This document shows positions 10,940 to 21,675 of a stretch of DNA of 64,000 nucleotides, one piece after another. A program made the translations under genes and the position numbers. The stretch lies in contig ML996706.1 in NCBI GenBank assembly GCA_010356995.1, forward strand, positions 186,001-250,000. The letters run 5' to 3'. The first letter of the stretch is position 1, and the number at the start of each line of letters is the position of its first letter. The notes below the pieces were generated by a model. That model searched no databases. It worked only from the letters and a program-made list of their open reading frames with translations, and was not told the origin of the DNA. The DNA comes from Trichodelitschia bisporula. Its lineage: Eukaryota; Ascomycota; Dothideomycetes; Phaeotrichales; Phaeotrichaceae.

Positions 10940-12306
10940 ATGGCTTCTTCTCAACGCTACCTGCGCTACGTTGTAGTCGCAGTCGCTGTACGTTCTACAA
11001 CCAGCTTTGTCGCTTGCGACCGCGTATCTGTTACTGACTGTTCACAGTGTCTGCTCGTCGTCTTCTTCTTCACATCCTCCTCACGATTACCCGCTGGAAG
11101 CTCCAACATACTCAGTGGCCATGGCTTCGCCTCACCTTCGAAGTCAGACACAACAGCCAAAGGCGATGCCGCGATTGATATGGGCACATCTCCAGTTATG
11201 AGCGGACTCCCCCCCGCTACAATTCCTGGGCCGCGCATGAACGCTACCTTCGTTACGCTTGCTCGCAACTCGGACGTTTGGGAGATTGCCCGCTCCATCC
11301 GTCAGGTTGAGGATCGCTTCAACCGCAAGTTCAACTACGACTGGGTCTTCCTGAACGATGCTGAGTTTGATGACACCTTCAAGAAGGTCACCTCTGCTCT
11401 GACGTCCGGCAACACCAAGTACGGCAAGATCCCCAAGGAGCACTGGTCCTTCCCCGAATGGATCGACACAGACAAGGCTGCCAAGGTCCGCGAGGACATG
11501 AAGGAGAAGAAAATCATCTACGGTGACTCTATCAGCTACCGGCACATGTGTCGCTACGAGTCCGGCTTCTTCTTCCGCCACCCGTTGATGCTCGATTACG
11601 AATGGTACTGGCGCGTGGAGCCCAGCGTCGAGCTGTTCTGCGATATCGACTACGATGCCTTCAAGTTTATGGCGGATAACGGCAAGAAGTACAGCTTCGT
11701 CCTCAGCTTGTATGAATACGTCGAAACCATCCCGACCCTGTGGGACAGCGTAAAGGGCTTCATTAAGGCGAACCCTCAACACATTGCGAAGGATAACTCA
11801 ATGAAGTTCCTGAGCGACGATGGCGGCAACACCTACAACCATTGCCACTTCGTAAGTTGCCTATGTGCCCTTTTGTGTGATGTCAACAAACTAACTCGTG
11901 CTAGTGGTCCAACTTCGAGATTGGCAACTTGAACTGGCTTCGTTCGCAGCCTTACATTGACTTCTTCAACCACCTGGACAAGGACGGTGGCTTTTTCTAC
12001 GAGCGCTGGGGCGATGCGCCAGTGCACTCCATCGCGGCAGGCCTCATGCTCCCGAAGGAAGAGATCCACTTTTTTAACGACATCGCCTACTACCACGTCC
12101 CGTTCACTCATTGTCCTACCGGCGAGCAGTACCGTCTTGATCACAAGTGCCACTGCAACCCCAAGGACAATTTCGACTGGCAGGGCTACTCTTGTAAGTT
12201 ACACCCTGGAGTACGCAATATTCACTTCTAACGCAAAACAGGCACGGCCCGGTACTACGAGCTGAATGGCATGCAGAAGCCTGAAGGGTACGATCATGAG
12301 GCATAA
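10940..12306 (+). CDS. KRE2: KRE2/MNT1-family alpha-1,2-mannosyltransferase (GT15)
   Basis: A Golgi type II membrane enzyme that, in the family, adds alpha-1,2-mannose from GDP-mannose to O- and N-linked glycans. Exons 10940-10987, 11048-11851, 11905-12193 and 12242-12306 join to 401 residues. Removing the first intron (60 bp, in frame, so easily missed) creates the signal anchor [15 protein letters not shown] at residues 10-24. The lumenal domain carries [33 protein letters not shown], the GT15 hallmark YNHCHFWSNFEIG (across the second intron, with the conserved Glu) and [13 protein letters not shown]. It ends [16 protein letters not shown] and a short tail. The anchor, domain order and length all fit. 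Which KTR/KRE2 paralogue it is cannot be told. Confidence 0.93.
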
Positions 12307-12357
12307 GCCGCCTTTCTTATTCCCCCTCCCTTATCTCCACCTCCCGGCGACCTGCCC

Positions 12358-12627
12358 ATGGCGATGGAAGAATGGGAGCTTTGTTTGAGATATTCTTTAA
12401 TTCCCGGTACCCCCACTCTTTCTTCCTTTCGGTTATCTGGAATCATTGACTTCGGGACGGGCCAGCTGACTTTCGGTCGGCGCGGACTCAGAGCGCCATG
12501 GTCAGATACGGAAACGGATCGGTTAGCCCTCTGGGCAGGCGTTGCCTTCGGCTTGGTGTTTGTGGCTGTCCTTGCCATTGTGGGTGTTTGGGCGGCTAGC
12601 AGCCAGAAGAGGAGGGGGCGTTACTGA
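12358..12627 (+). CDS. Possible small tail-anchored membrane protein (89 residues)
   Basis: An ATG-started frame begins 52 bp after the KRE2 stop. It encodes a soluble N-terminal part and one clear hydrophobic segment, LALWAGVAFGLVFVAVLAIV, close to the C-terminus, followed by the basic end SSQKRRGRY. That is the shape of a tail-anchored protein. Against it, the frame lies in what could simply be the KRE2 3' UTR, no homologue is recognised, and the start context is ordinary. It may be chance. Confidence 0.25.
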   Translation: MAMEEWELCLRYSLIPGTPTLSSFRLSGIIDFGTGQLTFGRRGLRAPWSDTETDRLALWAGVAFGLVFVAVLAIVGVWAASSQKRRGRY

Positions 12628-13149
12628 TGCTGCAAATCGAGTGTGCGGTTTTCGTCGAAGTGATGCATTAGGAAAAGCATGCGGGGAGGGACAAAACTAG
12701 AGGATAAGCGCGGAATCCTTTTTGATGATGGCGGATTTGCGTTTTACGGGCATGGCGTGTACGGGGCGTGCTTTCTTCAGCTACATGGGCTTGTTTAGGG
12801 CGGGTTACTGACGTGGGGATATGTCTGAGTATAGAGGGGATATGACTGCATTGCTGCTTGCCTTTCTGCTTGGCTTACGTGTCGTTGCCGCGCGGCGTGC
12901 ATTGGGGAACGGAGCTTCAATCAGTGGACTGCACTTAGTGCGACGCCACTATCCTGAGGCGCGGTGGCTAGGGCGACTTTGCAGGTGGCATCCTCAGACG
13001 CGCAATATGGCTCTATCAATGATTCCGAATGCTCAAAGTTCCTCTCACCAGTCAAAGGATGACCAGAGACGAAACGCCAGCCCATGCCTCGCATCTCCTG
13101 CCGTGCATAATTCACGAACTACAACCGCCCAACCCCGCTCCAGCCCCAC
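12628..13149. other. Convergent 3' flank before VPS9
   Basis: About 520 bp with no convincing gene; it should hold the 3' UTRs of the plus-strand KRE2 region and the minus-strand VPS9 gene. Confidence 0.4.
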
Positions 13150-15799
13150 CTACCCGCTCAGCGCCAAACAAGCATCAACCGCCTGCTCCACCCTGTACGC
13201 GTCAGCATCCGCCCCACCACTCACAAGGCAGGCAGCACTTACCGTCCCTCCTTCTCCCGCACAACATCGGCAATGATTTCTCGATCCAAGTCGGGGAACA
13301 TTCCGCAGAGCCGCTCGACTAGATGTCCTTCCTTCCTAAGGCGCACCTTGCGTGCTTCCTCTGTGTCCATGCTGGCTTGACGTATAACCTGTTCGTCGCT
13401 CAGCTGCGGCGGCGGTTGTAGGCCGGGGGAGGGCGCGCCGCGCCGCGTCTCTGCGCTACGGCGCACTTCGTCCGAGCCGCGCGGCGTGGAGGCCAGCACT
13501 GGGCTTGCGAGGCTCGTCTTGTCGCGGTCAAGCGCTCGGTCCGCCGCGCCCGCGTCGTCGGAGAACATGCGGCCGATAGTTGAGAGGGGGCGCTGGATAG
13601 TGCGGAGGAGGCCCGCCACAGCCGCGTTGTCAGTGGGTTCGGCTTCGTCGTCTGAGCGGGGGAAGGAGGTGTTGGCGCTTGGGTTGCGGGAGTGACCGCG
13701 GTGGGGGAGGGAGCGCTCTGCGTCGAGGGAGTTGCGCGGTGTGACTTCGGGGCGGGATATAGTGGATTTTTCGCTCACTGCGAGATGTGGGGAGATGCTG
13801 CGCTGCTTGGAGTCGGATTCTGCTTGCGCGGCGAGATGGCGCTGTTCTTCCATGGAGTGCCGCTCGGCGATGGCGGAGACGGCGGCTTCGACGTTCTTTT
13901 CGAAGTCGGCGTCGGAGACGGTTAGGGAGGTACGGTCTAGATTCTCGATGAATTGGATTGCTCCCATCTGGATGGTTTAGCGTAACTTCACTTGGCCAGC
14001 TTCGCTTGGCTTACCAAGGAGGAAATATAGTAGCCAGCCTCGCCGCCGAGTTTATCCTGATTGCGGAAGTGCAAGATATACTGCACGTTTGAGACGAGGT
14101 GATCAGGGTTCGCTTGGAGGACGATGTATATTAGTAGTGGAATGAAGGAATCTGCCGATTGATCATGTTGAGCATTCCGCAAGAAGCCTGTTTGCTATCA
14201 GCTAAGCACGATATGAAGTTGTTTGGAGTTGCAAACCAAATATGACTTTGCAGCAGTTGAGAATGCAGATAACCTTGTCTCGCGGAGCTCGGTAGCTGTT
14301 GATTTTGGACAACTCTGCACCACGAGTTAGCAGATATGTCAAGGTAGAGGCGTTTAGCTACCTTGCTGAGCTAAAGTCAAAAACTTCTTGCCCTTCTCTC
14401 CAACAGGGGGAATATCCAAGTGCTCCTCTTTGATCCATCCATAGATGCGAACTTTTTGCGCGAGGACCTCATCCCTCTCTACATCTTCTTGGTGCTGTCC
14501 TCTCCGGCCGGGCTTAGCTGGGTCCGAAGCTCCCTGACCTCTCCTCCTGCCTTTTCCACGTACTGGTTCTGGTGCTGGAATGGCGGGCGAAAATGTTTGA
14601 GTGTAGAGGCGGTTCATCACCAGCTTCTCCATGCCCTCCCGAGCATTGTCAAACTCAGCATCAGATACGGTACGCCAGACCTCACACTGGGCCATCTTCT
14701 TGGTGATGAACTCAAGGAAGTCGCTGATGATCTTCACTTGCTCATGGACCATCCATTGCTTCTTGCCGAATTCCAGCAAGAACGAGCGCAGATATTTGGC
14801 AACTGGGTCGGCTGTACGGTGCCGTAACTGTTCAAGGAAGCGATGGAAGTCAAAGGGGAGGTCTGGTTCGGGGTCAGGCTGAGGTGGAGGCGGAATGTGT
14901 CTGGTCGCCGGAGGGCTTATGGGCGACTCTGGTAGTTCGTGAGAGATGCTCTGTCTCTTCAGTGACAGAACAGGGCTTGATGGTGTCAGTGATGATGATC
15001 GCGGTGGCGGAGACTGCATAGCCGTGTGGATACTTGGAGTTTCCCCCGGTGAGATAGGCGGACCATGAGTCGAGAGTGGCTCCAGGCTGGATTTACGAGG
15101 TGGGTGTTGAGCACCAGATCCTAGTAGTGGACTCGCAATTTCCATGCGAGGAGACATAATCTCGTCTGGCCCCGGGCCTCCCATGCCATCTTCGAACTGA
15201 TCCATTATGCTCTGGATTTCTGATTGTGAGTCGTCAAACACTTCGTCACCGTTAGGCTCTGCTTCCGCCGCCTTAAGAGCCTCCTTTTCCTCGTCGACGG
15301 CTTCTGCTCTTTCCTTCCCTTTGTGTGAGGTTATGTACTTCTCGTCTTTCGGGGGCGGTGGGGGCGGGGATGGTGAATGGACGTCGTCTTGCACTGGGAC
15401 TGATGGTGCGGGTGACTGAGGACGTTCACGGAGATCAGATTTCCCTTGGACTTTCGTGGTAGTGTCAACAGTGTCCTTAGAGGGGTCATTGGGTTCATAT
15501 CCTCCGCCGGCAGGCGGGGTCTTCCCGCTACCAGACACCGGTTTCTCCTCGCTACCAGATACCGGCTTCTCCATGGTTTCCAAGCGCTTGCTGTCCCCGC
15601 CCTCCTGCTGGGAATCTTTTGATATTATCTCTCGATCATCGCGGGCAGAAGTGGTAGGTATTTGCTCCGGGGGAGCCACGAGTTCTGTTGTATGAGCCTC
15701 TGAGGGTTCAGTTACCCGAGTGGGCTCTGGAGATTGTGTTGGTGGCGTCGGCGCCTGCGATAAATGATCCTGGTGCTTCGGCTCATGCAAAGACGACAT
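13150..15799 (-). CDS. vps9: Vps9-domain guanine nucleotide exchange factor with C-terminal CUE domain
   Basis: Activates Rab5/Vps21-type GTPases in endosome and vacuolar traffic, from the known family. Five exons on the minus strand (14362-15799, 14237-14314, 14015-14187, 13243-13967, 13150-13192) join to 818 residues. Residues 1-330 are disordered and rich in Ser, Pro and Glu, with polyproline. The helical bundle and Vps9 core follow: FHRFLEQLRHRTADPVAKYL, then ELSKINSYRAPRDKVICILN, DQSADSFIPLLIYIVLQANP, and YYISSLMGAIQFIENLDRTS formed across an intron. The CUE domain at the very end, LVERLCGMFPDLDREIIADV then VEQAVDACLALSG, is completed only by a 43-bp last exon. Introns are 47-50 bp with GCTAAC-like branches. 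It is divergent from the ASNSD1-like gene. Confidence 0.93.
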
Positions 15800-16235
15800 G
15801 GGAGGAGTGGTTTAAAGAGAGCGAAAGCATGAGAAATGGGGGTGAGAAGGGAGGAAGCAGAAGAAGCTCGTGTGTTTAGGGACTGTTCGTAGGAGCTTAG
15901 GTCAAATGACGCCTCCTGTTGCTTCGTGGGCTGGGGTTGGGCGTTGGAACGAGGTCATGATGCTTGTGCCGCACCCGTGCGGGCCTGGTCCGTTCTGCCA
16001 AGCAGGCACAACCCCGCGTTGCACGCGAGACACAAAAGCTCCGACTTCCTTCTTGACGCGTCAAACTTCAACTGTCAACGCTCAACCTCAACCCCTAAAG
16101 ATCACCAACTTTTACGTCATACGCTGTATCGACACTTTCGTCCCTATTAGTCTAGCCTGCAACTGTATTCCGTTCCCTCCTGGAGACCTTTCTTACCTGT
16201 TCGCAGCCTTTAGCAACAGTGACGAGCTTCGTTCA
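15800..16235. promoter_or_regulatory. Divergent promoter of VPS9 and the ASNSD1-like gene
   Basis: A 436-bp gap between opposing start codons with no coding signal. The right end is a CAACxT-rich leader (16060-16120). Open frames here are continuations of the neighbours' frames. Confidence 0.45.
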
Positions 16236-18071
16236 ATGTGTGGTATCTTCTGTGCCGTGAGCTGCCACGGCTTCAAAACTCCATCAGATCGCACACTTTC
16301 TTCGCTGAAGCAACGTGGGCCGGACAGTCTTCAAGAGCACCGAGTACGAATCCCTACTACGCACAATGGAGATGGAAAGCCAGTTTACGTCACATTTGTC
16401 GCCTCTGTCCTCTCATTGCGTGGAGCAAAGACTGTTCCTCAGCCACTCGTCGATGAATCATCCGGATGCATTTTCTGCTGGAATGGCGAGGCCTGGGAAA
16501 TAAAAGGATGGAGCATAAACGGAAATGACACGATTGTCGTATTCGAGCTGCTGATACAAGCCGCAAGGACCGGAGGTCAACATGCTGTGCTCCGTGCTCT
16601 GGCTGAAATCTACGGACCTTACGCCTTCGTCTTCTACAATGCTTGGGATCAGAGTCTCTACTATGCCCGAGATGGTCTGGGAAGACGTTCTCTTCTCAAA
16701 TGTTTTGACGACGATGGGGACATGATAATTTCCAGCGTCTGCGACCTGACCACATCCGGTCAATGGCTGGAGGTTGAGGCAGATGGAATTTACATCGCAG
16801 ATCTGGCCCTAGCGCACGTTGATGAGCCCAATTCTTTAAGACTTCTCGAAATCCCTTGCAAGCCGTTTACGTTGCTTGACAGTTCAAGCTCAGAGGCTAA
16901 CGTTGTGGTCAGTTCAATTCCAATACCATAGGTGGGACAACTAAAGTGCTTCAACAGCCTCTACCATATCCAAGTATAAACAAAGACACCTCACTACCCT
17001 CATCCTTCGCCCTCCGCACCGGGTCAGCACCTGTTGTCGAACTTGAACACTTTCTCGACAGATCTCTTAGGCATCGAATCAAGCAAATCCACGAGCCGGG
17101 GGTCATAAAAGATAACTCCGATGCCCATATCGCTATTCTCTTTTCCGGTGGTCTCGATTGCACAGTGTTGGCACGCTTGACACATGTAATTCTGCCACCA
17201 GATGAGCGCGTAGACCTTATCAATGTTGCATTTCAAAATCCGCGGGTGCACAAATCCGACTGTCCATATGAAGAATGCCCTGACCGCATCACCGCACGAT
17301 CCTCCTACGAGGAGCTCCAGCGCGCCTGTCCAGGTCGTCGGTTTAGGCTAATCTGCGTCAATGTCCCGTATGCAGAGACCCTCTCCCATCGGCAACAGGT
17401 CATCGACCTCATGCACCCTCACAATACAGAGATGGATCTGTCCATCTCCCTTGCACTCTACTTTGCCTCGCGCGGTGCTGGGGTTGTGGATCAAGAAGGC
17501 CTGCAAATCCCCTGCACTACTGCAGCTCGAGTCTTGCTCTCTGGACTTGGCGCAGACGAACTGTTTGCAGGGTATCAGCGACACGCCCTCGCCTTTGAGC
17601 GTCGGGGGCTTGATGGCCTCATAGCGGAACTGGAGCTCGATTTCGGACGGCTAGGAAAACGGAACTTGGGACGCGATGACAGGATTATCAGCCACTGGGG
17701 CAAAGAAGCGCGATACCCCTTTCTGGACGAAAGTCTCGTGGCTTGGGCCATGAGGGTTCCTGTTTGGCATAAGTGCGGTTTCGGTTCTCTAGGCATCAGG
17801 GGCATGTTCGCTGAAAACGATGAACCATTGCCTGAACGAGTCCCCGATCCCTGGGACTTGGAACCTGGCAAGCAGGTACTAAGACTACTGGCTTATGCGC
17901 TGGGTTTGCCCGGGGTATCGAAGGAGAAGAAACGAGCGGTATGTCTTTTGTCTCTATCCTTTTCGTCGAATACGGTTGCTCACGTTTTTTGTTCCTGTCC
18001 AGATCCAATTTGGCGCTCGGACTGCGAAGATGGAAATTGGCCGATCAAAGGGCACGCAGCTGCTCTCGTAA
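16236..18071 (+). CDS. Asparagine synthetase domain-containing protein (ASNSD1 / YML096W type)
   Basis: Exons 16236-16907, 16958-17938 and 18003-18071 join to 573 residues. After Met1 comes Cys2 (MCGIFCAVSCHG), the nucleophile position of class II glutamine amidotransferases, then QRGPDSLQEH. The second half is an adenine nucleotide alpha-hydrolase fold: LFSGGLDCTVLARL is the ATP pyrophosphatase loop (SGGxD), followed by LLSGLGADELFAGYQRH and ARYPFLDESLVAWAM. The last short exon supplies IQFGARTAKME, a conserved family end. The length and the large insertion before the synthase half fit ASNSD1-like proteins better than true asparagine synthetase. Whether they make asparagine is not established. 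The gene is divergent from VPS9. Confidence 0.88.
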
Positions 18072-18941
18072 TGACTCCACGACCATCAGCTCCATGTATT
18101 CTCAAACCGAGAAGTCTATTGCTTTCGCTTTTCCATGTCAGAGCCAATGCTACGAACCGCGAGATAGAATCCTGGACAAAGCTGTCCTGGCCACGATGAT
18201 GACGAGATGCGAAAGCGTCTTTCTGTTCAGATACTTGTGAGAACATGCTCCGCGTCACTTGGATTTGGGTATGAAGCTCATGTGGTATGCCCGCTCTGGT
18301 TTGGCACAAGCTAAGCCGGGTTTGTCTACCCTTGAATACTCAAGTTTGAGGCGCAGGGGCGTTCCGTGATCGAGTTAAAAGGCAAGTCTGAGTGGCTACA
18401 GCGATCATTGGGCTCTATGGAGAAGTCTCTTCTGTGGTAGACTAGGGATTGCTTTAGTCCCGATGCGCGATGGACCCAAAATGGTAAAGAACTCCGTGGG
18501 CATTGGTTCTCGAGCACACTCAAGCCCCTGAATACAGTCAACTATGTCACTGGTCCATCAGTCACTTCACACACGAGTGTACAATCCACCCATCCGGTGC
18601 GTCAAAGAGAACCCCTCGTATTATTACCCCCGCTCGCCCAAGCCAAACGAGCGTCAAGCGCAGTATCGGGTATCACGCATCTCAAAGCAGGAGGCCCAAC
18701 CCCAAGCCGCCGACCCGCAACCATCCAAAAAAACCAAATGTCAAACCAACCCAAGGCCCAGACCAATGCCATAAACGCCATCCCAAGTGCAGCCAGATTA
18801 ATCTACGCAGGATTCCAAGCATGATTTCCCGAGCACGATGGCCCACTGCGCCGTCCGATCACGTGAGGTCCCCTACCCCGCCATTCCCAGGGCCCGCACC
18901 CCGCATCGCGCCATGCCCACGAGGTCTCCTCCTCGCCTACT
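18072..18941. other. Intergenic region
   Basis: Holds the 3' flank of the ASNSD1-like gene. A long plus-strand open frame here (18503-19048) overlaps the minus-strand microprotein and has low-complexity basic composition without recognisable domains, so it is not called. Confidence 0.4.
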
Positions 18942-19106
18942 CTAACCGCCCGCTTTGCAATCCGGGCATTGCGAGCCGCGGGGGTAGTAGCGCTGGTGGA
19001 CGGCGCAGTAGGCGGGCATGCCAGCGTCGGCTGTTTGGGGTGGAGTGATGTTGGCGCGGGGCGCGGGGCCGCTGGGCGGGTTAGGGCTTGAATCTGAAGT
19101 GCACAT
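18942..19106 (-). CDS. 54-residue zinc-ribbon-like microprotein
   Basis: A short ATG-to-TAG frame on the minus strand starts right after an ACACAC-rich stretch. The first 30 residues are Pro/Ser-rich (MCTSDSSPNPPSG...). The second half holds YCAVHQRYYPRGSQCPDCKA, a C-x2-H-x9-C-x2-C arrangement that could bind one zinc ion. The composition switch from a disordered tail to a compact Cys/His block with aromatic residues is unlike random GC-rich sequence. No named family is recognised. There is no evidence of an intron, though a longer spliced form cannot be excluded. It lies upstream of, and in the same direction as, the inositol multikinase gene. Confidence 0.45.
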   Translation of the reverse strand: MCTSDSSPNPPSGPAPRANITPPQTADAGMPAYCAVHQRYYPRGSQCPDCKAGG

Positions 19107-19777
19107 TGTGTGTGTTGTGTGTGCTTCGGCGAAGTCGAAGTCGCTTGTGGATGGGGCTCCAGGTACCGGTTTGGGAAGCTGAATCGTTGGTGTGCTTCTG
19201 GTACTGCAGATGGTATTGTGGTGGAGAATGGAAGACCATCTGCTCGAGGACTTTTTATAAGGGTGGCATAGTGAAGCTTGAAGAGTGAACGTTGCGTGGT
19301 GCTTGATGGTTCGTGAGCGAGGGGATGGCGGGGGTGGGTGTTAAGTTCGCGGGCGTGAATAGTGATAAGTAGTTCTAGTGGTGAACATTACGAATATAGA
19401 GCGGCTTCGGTGCGACTTGGAATTGGTGGAGGTAGCACGCGCGGGGCATGCATTATATCCGACAGTTATTAGGCCGTTGAGTGGAGGACGCAGTTGTTGG
19501 ATGCAGAGCATGGGCGTTTGCGCCCAAGGTCGAGCCTTTTTCTTTTCTCGTGCACCCGGTGAGCCGGTGCTGCAGTTTGTTTCCGTCGGGAGGGGAGGGC
19601 GGGGGCGGCATGCCGATGCCAAGATGAGGGAGGGGTGGTCGGGAGGGGGAAGGGTAAGCGGAGCCGAAGGCTTGTGAAACAAAGAACAAAGAGTAAAGGC
19701 AAACGAAAGACAAGATGGATATCATACGCGCCGTCTATGACGAATGCCCTTCTGTAGAGAGCTCAACATCTTGACAG
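19107..19777. other. Intergenic region
   Basis: Presumed promoter of the microprotein on the left and 3' flank of the inositol multikinase on the right. A TGTGTGTTGTGTGTG stretch sits next to the microprotein ATG. Nothing else is seen. Confidence 0.35.
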
Positions 19778-20874
19778 TCATGCCGCATCCGTACTACCAG
19801 CCAGCTCTGTCTCCAGTTTCCGTAGCAGTCGGAGGACGCTTCGCAGCCCTTGTAAAATATTCTCATCCGGCCCGAGACCAGGCGTCCAAGTCGCGTGCGC
19901 GAAGTCAATGACCTTGAGCGCATGGGACTTTTTCGCCGGCACCTCATCTTCCTCATCTTCCTCTTCATCAGCTTCATCTTCGTCATCTTCCTCCTTTACC
20001 GACTTGGGCGGTGCCTCAAGCGCCTCCTTGAGTGCACCGGGGTTTCCTTCGTATACAAAAAGCAGGGAAGCCGAGTACATCCTGCTCTCCTTCTTCTCCA
20101 GCATGGCCAAAACCTCCTCTACTTCGTCCGCAAACGCGCGCACAACAGGAAGGATCGCAGCGGGGCGCACACCCGCCTTCGGCACAACGAAATATGTACG
20201 CAACGCGCTCAGGGCGTCCTCGGTTGGCACGCTCCGTCCATAGAACTTGTTAAAAACAAGCACATTCTCGCTCTGATCCAGCTCTGCAACCTTGGTATCC
20301 TTCCCCTCAACCGGGGCAAGGAGCTCCTTCGTTGCTGACGCCTCCTCGCCCTGCCATACGCGCATGCCCGCCACACGAAAGCCAAGCGAGCCGCTCGTCG
20401 TCGAGCTAGCGACAGCATCTAGCCTCGCTCGCTTCTCCGGCTTCGTGTCATCATCCCACAGCCGCGCCCCGAGTTTGAGGTCTAGGATATTCGGCCGCAC
20501 GAAGCCCGCGGCCACGTTCTCGAGCACGATGCACTGGTCCGTTTCCAGGGCCTTACCCTTAAGGCGCATACCAGGTTCGGCATTGTCGCCAGGAAGAGGG
20601 GTGGGGTCGGTGGGAGGTGTGCGCTGGAGTTGCAGTGTGCCCATGAAGCGCGGCATGAAGTAGGCGAACTCGGGGTGCGTAGTGAGGGCAGATTCGTAGA
20701 AGCTTACTTCTGCTGCCGTACACGGCTTGATGACCAGCTCACCGCTCTCATCGGAAAGTACGCCCTCACTGGGTTGGATTAGCGATGTTTATAGGGAGGG
20801 GCTGGGGATGCGGACTGGCCAGCTGCGGCATTGCCGTAAGCTGTGAAGGTTTTAGGGTCGAAAGGTGCAGCCAT
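19778..20874 (-). CDS. Inositol polyphosphate multikinase (Arg82/Ipk2 family)
   Basis: Phosphorylates inositol trisphosphate towards IP4/IP5 in the nucleus and cytosol, from the known family. Two exons (20816-20874 and 19778-20768) join to 349 residues. The first exon, MAAPFDPKTFTAYGNAAAGH, meets the second at EGVLSDESGELVIKPC; the donor GTCCGC is unusual but the phase and a CGCTAAT branch support it. The inositol kinase signature P-x3-D-x-K-x-G is present as PNILDLKLG (Pro112, Asp116, Lys118, Gly120). Near the C-terminus KVIDFAHATWTPG holds the metal-binding IDF motif, and GPDENILQGLRSVLRLL closes the fold. A run of about 20 acidic residues is inserted before the IDF motif, as in yeast Arg82. 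Divergent from the Arb1 gene. Confidence 0.93.
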
Positions 20875-21675
20875 TGGGGTTCGCGAGTGGTGTAAGAAGT
20901 TACGTTAGGGTCAGGGAGTGCGAGTGCGGGGGTTCTGATGTCGAGTCAATGAGTTGAGGTGGTAGTTAAAGTCTATCATGGTGGCTGGGGAACTCGCTGA
21001 TTTTGGCCTAAGGGGGGAAATTCCAAGACTGCGAGGCCATATCTTTCAGATAGCCGGCTTAGCACTGCCTTGGCAAGCAAACAGTTCCCCGCCATCTGTG
21101 GTGGGTCAACAGAGGGCAAACTTGGCAAGCCACCAGGGTACTTTTGAGGGTTGGCGGGGGACGATCGTAAGGCTGAGGTTTAGCGACTCCTATGGTAAAC
21201 GTGAGCGAGATCCATCCCAAGTTTCGTTGTCCAGTTGATACGTCGCGACGCTACTGCAAAAAGATGCGTATTCCAGATTATCTATGTACGGTACAGATGA
21301 CATGTCGTCATGGCGTCCTGTTTGCTCTACTGGAAAAGATACGTAGATGCCGATAACCGCTACAAAATGAGGAAGGCGCGACCCCTCAAAAGAGCAATCG
21401 ACGATAAACAACCAGCAATCTTAGCAGCAAACTGTCACTCTTTCCCAGACCGCGGGAGCTTGTTGCTGCTTGGCTGCCGGCAACAACTTGCGAGCGCAGC
21501 ACTTTCTCTAGGTTGAGGACAACTGACGCCGCCGCTCCTTTGCATCCACCTTTTCACCTTCAACCATCACTCCAGAAAAGCTTCTCCAACTTCTTTGTCG
21601 GCTACACACTTTCACTGTCTACGCGCCGTCCCGTTTTCTTCAGTCACTAAGGGTACTCCCGAAAAGACCGCAAAC
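20875..21675. promoter_or_regulatory. Divergent promoter of the inositol multikinase and Arb1 genes
   Basis: An 800-bp gap between opposing start codons, with no coding signal and no clear TATA box. The right 100 bp is a pyrimidine-rich leader. Confidence 0.4.

Noticed and set aside
18503-19048. 181-codon plus-strand frame
   Set aside because: It overlaps the better microprotein on the other strand and is a basic low-complexity translation.
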